In this document: positions 55,178-64,000 of the stretch, piece after piece
Position numbering within the stretch: the first letter of the stretch is position 1
Layout of the letters: the number at the start of each line of letters is the position of its first letter
Source of the DNA: Trematomus loennbergii
Lineage: Eukaryota > Chordata > Actinopteri > Perciformes > Nototheniidae
DNA length: 64,000 nucleotides
Direction of reading: 5' to 3'
Assembly: GCA_012861695.1 (NCBI GenBank)
Contig: JAAOOA010000184.1
Span: 186,001-250,000 of the forward strand
The notes under the pieces: generated by a model
Seen by the model: the letters and a program-made list of their open reading frames with translations, nothing else
Databases searched by the model: none
Told to the model about the DNA's origin: nothing
Program-made: the position numbers and the translations under genes

Positions 55178-55290
55178 AGATAAGATAAGATGGACCTTTA
55201 TTAATCCCGTGGGGAAATGCAGTAGTTCAAACAGTAACAGGGTGAGAGTGAAAAACAGGACAGCACAGATTCACACAGATTAATAAAATC
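55178..55290 (-). mobile_element. LINE/SINE 3'-tail fragment (GATAAGATAAGATGGACCTT)
   Basis: TAAGATAAGATAAGATGGAC followed by CTTTATTAATCCCGTGGGGA is, in reverse, a retroposon 3' end with short tandem TTATC repeats. I recall it as very frequent in teleost genomes. The family was not determined. Confidence 0.55.
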
Positions 55291-55319
55291 AAAAATAAGA
55301 TCAGCGATAAAAATAATAA

Positions 55320-55500
55320 TAATGAGAATCTATGAAATAAGAAATGAATAAAATTAAAATGTAATTATCATATCATATATTATAATGTATTGTATTATTA
55401 AGTAATATCATACATTAACCCCATTATAGCAGATGCCACATAGAGTATTTCTAAACACAAGTTGTAAAAATATTTATATGTATTTAATACTAATAACATA
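55320..55500 (+). repeat. Duplicated AT-rich block, left copy
   Basis: Contains GAAATAAGAAATGAATA, CATTAACCCCATTATAGCAG and AGAGTATTTCTAAACACAAG. Nearly the same sequence occurs at 56,093-56,300, which has an extra 40-bp segment (GAATGGATGAACACATGTAT...). Confidence 0.8.
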
Positions 55501-56092
55501 ATAATTAATTTCAGATGATAATACTTTTCAGGGTTAGGGTTAGGTCCGGTCTGACAGCGCTTAGCTCTCTGCTGCAGAGAGGAAGAGAAGATCACTGCTC
55601 TAAACAAAGTCAAAAATCAACATACAGTAGGCAACATAGGGGGTGGGGGCTGGTGAACGGTATGGTCAATGTTTGTAAACACAATCCCCAGGAGTGTCCT
55701 AATCAAACCAAAAGAGAAAATGGAGATTACACTCATAAAAGAAATGGTAGACATATCAGTACTCTTAGTGCCAAGTTGTCTCAGACAATCTGCATTTCCT
55801 AATGTGGGACAGTTCTGTGCAAAATGTGGGACACTGAAAAGTCTATGTTAAAAAGCCTCAGTCACCTTAATTCATGTAATAAAAACATCTCAGGTCAGTA
55901 ACACTCAAAGCTAAATGTGCAATACCATGTTCAGCTATGTTACTATTTATAATGTTATTGTTGTTACAACAGAAGATGTTTTTCTTTAAATTGAAGTTAA
56001 ATGCATCAATCTGGTGCACTTTGAGGGCAAAATTAAGAGATTTATGGATACAGCTCTCAACACTCATATGAAACAGAACTGTTATAATAATG

Positions 56093-56300
56093 ATGAGAAA
56101 CTATGAAATAAGAAATGAATACAATTAAAATGTAATTATCATATCATATATTATATAATGTATTGTATTATTAAGTAATATCATACATTAACCCCATTAT
56201 AGCAGATGCCACATTGAATGGATGAACACATGTATGCATCAATAATTACAACAGAGTATTTCTAAATACAAGTTGTAAAAATACTTATATGTATTTAATA
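56093..56300 (+). repeat. Duplicated AT-rich block, right copy
   Basis: Direct repeat of 55,320-55,500 at about 770 bp spacing. It retains about 40 bp missing from the left copy, between GATGCCACAT and AGAGTATTTC. Confidence 0.8.
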
Positions 56301-56302
56301 GG

Positions 56303-56390
56303 GCGGTCAAGTTAACGCGTTAATAACGCGTTAACGGAAAAAAAAAATTAACGCCACTAATTATTTTAACGCGATTAACGCATGTGTATT
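56303..56390. mobile_element. Transposon terminus (GGGCGGTCAAGTTAACGCG)
   Basis: Begins AGGGCGGTCAAGTTAACGCG and has repeated TTAACGCGTTAA/TTAACGC motifs. From memory this is a teleost non-autonomous DNA transposon end. The partner end was not located. Confidence 0.5.
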
Positions 56391-57099
56391 TTTTGTCCTC
56401 GGCCGCCCCGCCCCGTAGTTTCAGAGCGCATCGAGTTTAAAATACCATCTACAAGCTGATGCTGACAGCACCACTCCTGCCGCCCGCTTGTGGCAGACCA
56501 CACTTCCACGCTCACCGGCAGGCCCGGACTGATAACTTGAAGTGAGTGATTGTGTTGAACAGTTTAAGGCTGTTAAGAATAAGCTAAAAAGTCCTACTTT
56601 ATTTAGGCGTGATCAAGGTTTGAGGCTTTATCAGTGGTTATTCTGTTGTGTTTTTACCAAGCATTGCGTTTGATTTACAAAAGGAACTACGATATGATTA
56701 CGTTAATATGGACGATATTCTTATAATGGTCCATCACTGGTGTCCACATTTAGTCTCATAATAGCGTATTAAACAACAACAGATAATCATAGTGAATATA
56801 AAGTCAAATATTACGTTTTAGGTTTGAGGTCCATAACGTAAGGGTTTAAGGCCCATTTTCATAGTCAACTAGATATAATTGTTTAATATTTTAAACTAAA
56901 GTGTTTTGTGTTGTATTTCTAAACTATAACTTACCACACATGGGGTTACTTTGTTACGGTTTATAAGATCAGCCACCTTGTGACTGATCTCATCTGTGAG
57001 AGTCCATTGTCTTCTTTAAAAGCTCTTTGTTCTTCATGGTCAGAGGTGGAATTAATCAGTATCCATCTTGTTTTGACCCCATGAGGAACGAGAACACAT

Positions 57100-57300
57100 G
57101 TCAGTCGCCATTTTGTGAAAGGCGAATCAAGAGGCTCGTCTCAATACCCCTCCTCGACTCCTCTCTTCCCCTCCTCCGGGACTTGACCCGGAAATCGATC
57201 AAGACACGCCATTTTGAAGGACGTCCCAATAGCTGAAATGCACACGGAGGAGTCGAGGAGGGGTGCGGGAGGAGACGAAAGGGAGGATACACAAGAGCAG
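57100..57300. repeat. Imperfect inverted repeat around GAGGAGGGG/CCCCTCCTC
   Basis: CCCCTCCTCGACTCCTC at about 57,146 is mirrored by GAGGAGTCGAGGAGGGG at about 57,247. The CATTTTG elements nearby (57,108 and 57,209) are direct. MITE-like; no target duplication found. Confidence 0.6.
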
Positions 57301-58177
57301 ACTACGCGGAAGTGTTTTCACTACTCGCGTATAAAAGCCTTCACAGCTGGTCGATTTCAAGAGAGGAAAACGGAGAACTGGAAGAATGAGTGGAAAAGCG
57401 TCACATAAATGTATAAGTGCTCACAGCTCCGTGGGAATTATTATGTGCAATTCATTTCTTAAGGTTATACTAACAATGTAAGTAATGTTTAATGATCTTG
57501 AACGTCACTAAAACATAGCTATTAAGAAAGCTATTTCATAAATGGCTAGATCTTGATAAATAACAATTATTTGTTTTGTTTTGTGTTAAACCCCATGAGG
57601 TCAAGTCACTCATTCCGACCACCATCTTGTGAAAGACAAATCATTCTTCTTTTGTCACATGTGGAATTAGAAAAGAGTTCATTTTGCTAAATCGGTTTAT
57701 CTATACATATTGTAGTTGGAGTTTTGTGTTTGTAAAGAAGGATTATTGTATTCTCTACTGTGCAGTGTGTTCTCAGATATTGGATCTTAAAGGGCCCATG
57801 TCATGGCCATTTCCACTGATCATAATTACATTGTTGAGGTATACTAAAATAGATTTATACTGTGCAATTTTCCAAACTCGCATTGGTTTCGCATACAGCA
57901 TCTCTGTAAAGTATGTGTATTCAGCAGTATTCACTCTCTCCACTAAACGACTCGTTGGAGCTCTTGCCCCCCCCTCCCTGTGAGCTAGTGTGCTCCGATT
58001 GGTCAGCTCGGCCACTCTGTTCTGATTAGTCAACCACCAGAGAGGCTCCGCCCATGTCTAACAGTAATTTTTCCGGCTGCTCTCAGCGGAACATCAGACT
58101 TATAATGGCGTCGGTACAGCCGTATATTTTATACGCGAACTAACCGAACTGTACCTACAACTGTTGTTATAGAAGAG

Positions 58178-58430
58178 TGTGACGGCCCGGGGCCTTTGTC
58201 TTACGATGGGGCTGAAGAGGCTAATCATCGCGATCACGGACACCTGGCCGGAGCCGAGGTGCTAGCCAGCTGCCCGGAGTCACACGGCGGCCCCTCTCTC
58301 CAAAGCAGCTCAGCGATCCTCTCCCCTCGACCACCTATCTCTGCATTTACCACAATAAATGTGCCGTGGTTTTGTAAACTCGTGTATGTCTCCTTGTCTT
58401 TCCGTTGTGGCCTACGAGCCGGTCATAACA
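58178..58430 (+). mobile_element. Solo LTR, family C, 253 bp
   Basis: Starts TGTGACGGCCCGGGG and ends CCGGTCATAACA. A perfect 5-bp duplication AAGAG flanks it (58173-58177 and 58431-58435). The empty site is seen in the right arm of the palindrome at about 61,085-61,100 and in TTAA copy 1 near 16,080. It contains AATAAA at about 58,353. The short LTR and 5-bp duplication suggest Gypsy. Confidence 0.9.
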
Positions 58431-59439
58431 AAGAGTAACTTATTTTTACCCGTTATAAACTACTACTGTTTGATGAGAAATCAAATCATGGTTTGCTATA
58501 TATGAATGATATGTTATAGGAGCAAATAATTCAGGGAAGAAAGGATAGGCCTACTAAGTATTTCCATTAAACTTTATTTTAGAAATGTACAAAATGAACG
58601 TAAATATACATATATACACGGTATATCGTCAATTACTCCCGTTGTCGGCATCTTGCCTATAGCAGCCGGGGCTTTTTAGGACGATGCCTCAGTGTGGTAG
58701 TCCAGTCATGTATTGTCCGGCAGGATCTGGCTGGACGAAATCAAATGCAAATCACAAATATGAGAGAAACTTAGTTGTTTTAGATTCGTTAGTAGTAGTT
58801 GTGGTAGGAGTGTGGATCTATCTAATCAATAGCTTGCCAGCTAATATGCTAACCTAGCTTTGTTTACCTTGGTAGCTAACACGATATTAACGTTAGCTCG
58901 GAGGAACGGCAACTATAATGGAGTGTAATAAAACTACTATGAACAAAAGCTAGTGGTTCATATTAGGCTAGCAATAACGTGTTTATAATTGCAATCTTAT
59001 ACGGGTAGTCTGCTACGTTCGGTCATACAATGTTTCCCGCTAGCATGTATAGCTAGCCTCGTTAGCTATACATGCTATCAGCGTCGGAGGAAAGCCAACT
59101 GTAATGTACCGTCCTTTGGGGGTCTGTGAGCGGGCAAAGAGAGGGGATTTCCCCGTTGTCTCTGCTGGAAGTGTGAAATAAATGTAGTTGTTTGATGTTC
59201 GTCAGCTTGCCAGCTGGATTACAATGCTAATCTACGTTTGCTAGTTGTTCAGTTGTTCAATATGCTATACTATACTATGAACAACAGATAGTGGTTCATA
59301 TTAGGCTATCAAGCACATGTTTACAATTGCAATCTTATATGGGTAAAAACAATGTTTTTCCGAGCAAACTCATGTCTAGCTCTGAGTAGCCTTGTTGTTT
59401 AGCTCGGTAGCATACACGCTCGGAACGCCAGCTATAATG

Positions 59440-60360
59440 TAATTACGTTTCGCGACTGACCGTACGGTAAATCACCTGGAGTATACTGTCTATGAGTATT
59501 TCGTGTGTGAATGCAGACATTCTCCTGCTATGAGATACATGTATGTTAGGCCATCTGCTGATATTAGAGTTGATATGGAAACGCTAGCAATGCCAGAAAC
59601 TGACCATGATCAAATTCGAAAATCGGACAGCCCTGGTGAATGTTTCGGACTGCTAAGCCAGTGCTAACTGTGCTAACTAAGTTGCTAGCGTTTCCATATC
59701 AACTCTAATATCAGCAGATGGCCTTACATACATGTATCTCATAGCAGGAGAATGTCTGCATTCACACACGAAATACTCATAGACAGTATACTCCAGGTGA
59801 TTTACCGTACGGTCAGTCGCGAAACGTAATTACATTATAGCTGGCGTTCCGAGCGTGTATGCTACCGAGCTAAACAACTAGGCTACTAAGAGCTAGACAT
59901 GAGTTTGCTCGGAAAAACATTGTTTTTATGCCAGCTACAATGAATGTAGCAGACTACCCATATAAGATTGCAATTGTAAACATGTGCTTGATAGCCTAAT
60001 ATGAACCACTATCTGTTGTTCATAGTATAGTATAGCATATTGAACAACTGAACAACTAGCAAACGTAGATTAGCATTGTAATCCAGTTGACGAACATCAA
60101 ACAACTACATTTCAATAATATTTGTGATTGGCACTTCATTTCGTTAGGAATGTCTCCCAAACAAGGTATCTACCACGACTGTTTAAATGTGTAAACGTGT
60201 TTCGGACTGCTAAGCCAGTGCTAACTAAGTTGCTAGCCTTTCCATATCAACTCTAATATCAGAAGATGGCCTTACATACATGTATCTCATAGCAGGAGAA
60301 TGTCTGCATTCACACACGAATACTCATAGACAGTATACTCCGGGTGTTTTACCGTACAGT
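59440..60360. repeat. Recurring GCTAGCGTTTCCATAT-type module inside the palindrome
   Basis: The module TTGCTAGCGTTTCCATAT ... GATGGCCTTACAT ... ATCTCATAGCAGGAGAATGT ... ACACACGAA occurs inverted at about 59,490-59,590 and direct at about 59,679-59,790 and 60,228-60,330. It also occurs in TTAA copy 1 at about 15,222-15,320. This suggests stepwise internal duplication. Confidence 0.8.
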
Positions 60361-61477
60361 CAGTACATTACAGTTGGCTTTCCTCCGACGCTGATAGCAT
60401 GTATAGCTAACGAGGCTAGCTATACATGCTAGCGGGAAACATTGTATTCATGCCAGTTACAATGAATGACCGAACGTAGCAGACTACCCGTATAAGATTG
60501 CAATTATAAACACGTTATTGCTAGCCTAATATGAACCACTAGCTTTTGTTCATAGTAGTTTTATTACACTACATTATAGTTACCGTTCCTCCGAAGCTAC
60601 CGTTCATATCGTGTTTGCTACCAAGGTAAACAAGAAAGCTAGGTTAGCATATTAGCTGGCAAGCTTACTGTGTTGATTAGATAGATGGATTAGATAGATC
60701 CACACTCCTACCACAACTACTACTAACGAATCTAAAACAACTAAGTTTCTCTAATATTTTGTGATTTGCATTTGATTTCGTCCAGACAGATCCTGGCGGA
60801 CAATACATGACGGGGACGGGACTACCACACTGATGCCTCTTCCTAAAAAGCCCCGGCTGCGATAGGCAAGATGCCGACAACGGGAGGAATGGATGATATA
60901 CCGTGTATATATATGTATATTTATGTTCATTTTGTACATTTCTAAAAATAAAGTTTGATGGAAATACTTAGTAGGCCTATCCTTTCTTCCCTGAATTATT
61001 TGCTCCTATAACATATCATTCATATATAGCAAACCATGATTTGATTTCTCATCAAACAGTAGTAGTTTATTACAGGTAAAAATAACGTACTCTTCTATAA
61101 CAACAGTTGTAGGTACAGTTCGTTTAGTTAGCGTATAAAATATACGGCTGTACCGACGCCATTATAAGACTGATGTTCCGAGAGCGAGCCGAAAAAAGCA
61201 CTGTTAGACATGGGCGGAGCCTCTCTGGTGGTTGACTAATCAGAACAGAGTGGCCGAGCTGACCAATCGGAGCACACTAGGCTCACAGGGAGGGGGGGGC
61301 AAGAGCTCCAACGAGTCGTGTAGTGGAGAGAGTGAATACTGCTGAATACACACACTTTACAGATGCTGTATGCGAAACCAATGTGAGTTTGGAAAATTGC
61401 ACAGTATAAATCTATTTTAGTATACCTCAACAATGTAATTATGATCAGTGGAAATGGCCATGACATGAGCCCTTTAA

Positions 61478-62935
61478 GAAATATGTCACCAAATACACTA
61501 AGTTAGGAGCAATCGCAGTGCCAGGCTCAACTGCAGATATTAAGGAGAGGGTAAACATCAGATCAGATGCTACAACAAATCCAAATGATAGACAGAAGGT
61601 ATAGAACCAAATACAGGAAACAGTGGCAAACACGAGGATTGATTCCAGCAGATGATAAACCTGGACCAACGAAAGCCCATAGAAAAGCTGTAAGTGCATA
61701 TGAGAATGAAAGATACCTACACCAGCAAGAAGCATGGATCAACACCAGACGACCCTCTTGGTATGGACCTGAAAAAAGCGCTATGAACAAAGCTGAAAAG
61801 TCTGCTGCTCCATCTGAAATATGCCAGCCAAGGATTGACAAACAGCATACATGTGGTAGAAGCAGCAGATCTGCCAGTAAAGGAAGACACAGCAGAAATA
61901 ACAGAAGAGGCTCCAGTTATCCAAACTCCAGAGCAGAATCCAAGTCTGACCAAAGTGACTCTTTCCGACATATCAAAGAACAACCCTTTTCACCAAGCCC
62001 CAAATGTTGTATTTATAGGAGAAATATTGGAGTTGGACGGTCTCCCCACAGCTACACGAGTCAAAGACTTGGAGTATGAGGTAAGACTCCTATCTGGTGA
62101 AGTCAACCAGCTGAAGGAGGAACTCCACAGAAGAATGGAAGCAGAACTCAAAAGAAGAGAGGAAGAAAGACAAAGACAAGAACATGAAGATGGGAAAAAG
62201 AACAAGAGAAAAATTACCGAACTGGGTACTCTCCTGAAACAACACATTCCGCAGAAGAAGGATCTCAAGAAACAACAACAGTAGCTATAGCTGGAAGACT
62301 CAAGACACATGTTACCGGTGATAGCAGCTGGAGAAGGAGGATTTCAATACCAACCATGGGCACACAGGGACATGAAGCACTAGTGGCAAAGCTACCCCCA
62401 CTCTCCGGGGGTGGTCAGAAGTGGGTGTGTGACCTGGAGAAGTACACTGCCCAAGACGACCTGTGCTTGGGAGATTTGAGGGCACTGCTTGAACGGATAG
62501 AAGGAAGACTAGAGGCAATAGGGTAGATTCCAAGGCCCAATGCACGAACGCTCCAGATGACACTCCATTTAACCATTATAGGACGAAGTACTGGGCGGCC
62601 ATCCGTCTCACCTACCCGACAAACTCAGTTTGACTGCCCTCCCCAGCCTGAAGAAAGGAAAGGAGGAAGGAATGCATGCCTTCTTGAAAAGAAGTGAAGA
62701 ACTATGGATGGACAGCACAGGACAACGTCATGATTTTTCTCCAGCTGTTACAATGTGGAGGCATGCAGTCACCAAAGCCCTGCCGACATCTGAGCAGGAT
62801 AGCCTGGAAGACGAAGTGGGATTAGATACCAAACCCACTGAAGAATGGAGAGGATATCTCACGCACCATGATAACGAACACAAGAAAACAAATATAGAAG
62901 AACCACACTGGAAGCAGTGGAAGCAATACAATTAA
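61478..62935 (+). pseudogene. Endogenous-retrovirus-like gag, matrix/capsid region (degenerate)
   Basis: Plus-strand frames carry gag-like sequence broken by stops and frameshifts: a basic region (61,567-62,079), an overlapping frame (61,835-62,284) with a charged, heptad-like tract ending KKNKRKITELGTLLKQ, and a later capsid-like frame (62,630-62,935) containing MHAFLKRSEELWMD. The 61.48-kb edge abuts the fold-back element. The frame left of that element (to about 57,786) is open up to the TTAA target, consistent with the fold-back having inserted into this provirus. Gag of this type packages retroelement RNA. This copy cannot be functional. Confidence 0.65.
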
Positions 62936-63078
62936 GATTTTAAAGATACAGGTAGCTGAGAAAGATACTGAAGCTAATAAAATCAAGAAATCAGCGAAGC
63001 AGATGGCAGCTAAGATAGAGATGGCCATACTAGCAGAGAAGGCAGGGCAGACACCTCCCAACAGTTCAAACTCAGGTA

Positions 63079-63435
63079 GTGCCAGAGATTCGGATGCAGA
63101 ATCAACAAAGAGTGGAGGAGGTTTCCGAGGAAGACAAAGTGGCAGAGGAAGAGGAAATTGCTAAGGGAGTAATCGATCAACAGGAAAAGGTTTCCAGGAT
63201 GAAGGATGCTTCATATGTGGTCAGTTCTCACATTGGTTCAGAGATTGTCAACAAGTACCAGAATATTGCCCCACACAGCAACAAGCACCAAACAACGGCC
63301 CTCCACACAGTTACCCCAGGGGAGGTTTCCATGACTACAACAGAGGCAGGGGGTCTCAGGGATGTCAAAGAGGAACAGGATTTCCAAACATGAATCAAAT
63401 GCCACTGACAGCCTGGTATCATCCACAACAATGAG
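63079..63435 (+). pseudogene. ERV-like nucleocapsid region with CCHC zinc knuckle
   Basis: A CCHC knuckle, C-x2-C-x4-H-x4-C, is encoded at 63,207-63,248. It is flanked by basic and glycine-rich residues (GRQSGRGRGN before, RGGFHDYNRGRGSQG after) as in retroviral nucleocapsids. The frame is broken upstream near 63,165 by a stop. Gag ends near 63,430. Protease and most of pol are not visible downstream. Confidence 0.7.
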
Positions 63436-63689
63436 GAAGCTCAGAGAGCCAGACCACCAGGTGATGCATCTTCAGCCCAGAAGGGTATCTTGAAATCCAG
63501 CTATATCGAGCCATATATGTCACCACAGGAGGGAGAAGTAGAATGTTATTTAAAAATCGTGAGTAGCATATTGCATTTAAATATAAAGCATCCACAGATT
63601 AGTAGAAGAAGATTAAAACATGGAAGAACATTTAGCAGACTATTTTTGTAATTATGAGAAGGAAAGACATTACGAGTGATGTTGTTCCC

Positions 63690-63900
63690 CCACACAGAAA
63701 ACTATTGTGTCCACACAGCTAGTGAGGTCAAGACGATGGGTTTTCACCCTAAAGATGGAGACGAAAACCTAGTACTCGCCCAAGACGGAGGGTCCTTACC
63801 AAGTCCTCCTATTTACACTGACTGCAGTTCAGGGGGCGAAGATACACCTGACCTGGAGCTGTTGAGACCTGAAAACAGAAACTCGATTCTGCTGTGGTGA
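63690..63900 (+). pseudogene. ERV-like integrase C-terminal remnant
   Basis: Near 63,765-63,815 the plus strand encodes PKTEGPYQVLLFTLTAV. The GP.QVLL.T.TAV pattern is the C-terminal tail of gamma/epsilon-type retroviral integrases. It follows gag by only about 300 bp, so protease, RT, RNase H and the integrase core are missing here. The element continues past the window's right edge. Confidence 0.55.
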
Positions 63901-64000
63901 AGTCTGGCTACAAAGGGAGGTGTTCCGATAGGGTCGCTTGTCTCAAACCAGTGAAGAAGTCAACAAGAACCCAGCAGAACTAGAGAGTGACTGTTAGCGG

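Larger units (their letters stand above)
57791..61473. mobile_element. 3.7-kb fold-back TTAA element (palindrome), copy 3 of the TTAA family
   Basis: TTAA flanks both ends (57787-57790 and 61474-61477). Unlike copies 1 and 2, both ends carry the right-end sequence (GCCATTTCCACTGATCATAA) so the element is an inverted dimer. The first ~290 bp of the left arm match the reverse complement of the last ~290 bp with only scattered differences. Inner portions also mirror (59,445-59,590 versus 59,680-59,825). The spacer near 59,600-59,675 includes CTGACCATGATCAAATTCG. A solo LTR interrupts the left arm at 58,178-58,430. No coding sequence is present. Confidence 0.9.

Noticed and set aside
58196..58438. 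80-codon plus-strand frame
   Set aside because: It lies almost wholly inside the 253-bp solo LTR and continues over the target duplication; no protein family is recognised.

Overview
This window looks like repeat-rich intergenic and intronic DNA from a ray-finned (teleost) fish, probably not a cyprinid. The evidence is the repeat set: a DIRS-type tyrosine-recombinase retrotransposon, a BEL/Pao element, a Gypsy pol remnant, several L2-type LINE tails, a Rex-like LINE tail, hAT elements with 8-bp target duplications, several families flanked by TTAA, a TA-flanked MITE, and exons of a teleost multicopy gene family (SAM-domain-protein-3-like). Introns, canonical splice sites and AATAAA signals are eukaryotic. 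There are no bacterial operons, CRISPR arrays or recognisable tRNA/rRNA genes. Nearly all long open frames are transposon remnants broken by frameshifts and stops.

Layout. 1-3.5 kb: AT-rich, nothing recognised. 3.5-4.6 kb: a complete TIR transposon with a CTG duplication. 4.6-5.9 kb: minus-strand Gypsy pol remnant (RT and protease) split by a 616-bp MITE. 6.3-8.8 kb: two plausible plus-strand exons of a gene of unknown function. 10.3 kb: solo LTR (family A). 12.0-13.7 kb: minus-strand L2 LINE. 13.8-14.5 kb: probable LTR/leader. 14.5-16.4 kb: TTAA element copy 1. 16.6-17.5 kb: plus-strand DIRS fragment. 17.8-18.1 kb: repeat array that hosts both a solo LTR (B), itself split by a family A solo LTR, and an 8-kb DIRS element (19.5-27.5 kb). 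The DIRS element carries a MITE at 23.3 kb and a hAT element at 25.3 kb. 27.8-28.8 kb: L2 fragment. 28.9-33.6 kb: BEL/Pao provirus with two LTRs, an internal pol deletion and a LINE insertion, sitting inside a MITE. 33.6-35.0 kb: minus-strand SAMD3-like pseudogene. 36.6-37.2 kb: minus-strand exons of an unidentified fish family. 37.8-39.4 kb: L2 tail and TA MITE. 39.6-45.9 kb: second copy of the 3.5-kb transposon carrying at least three insertions. 46.1-50.3 kb: duplicated 5' exon-like blocks and two phase-compatible SAMD3-like exons. 50.6 kb: long TG microsatellite. 51.9-53.4 kb: hAT element with a dimerisation-domain remnant. 55-56 kb: duplicated AT-rich block. 57.8-61.5 kb: a 3.7-kb fold-back palindrome carrying a solo LTR. 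61.5-64 kb: degenerate endogenous-retrovirus-like gag with a CCHC knuckle and an integrase-end remnant.

The genes do not form a pathway. What the window records is an order of insertions, readable from empty-site comparisons and target duplications. The best candidates for live host sequence are the exons at 48,065-48,217 and 50,194-50,286, and perhaps the spliced, apparently non-coding units inside the 42.5-45.8 kb repeat.
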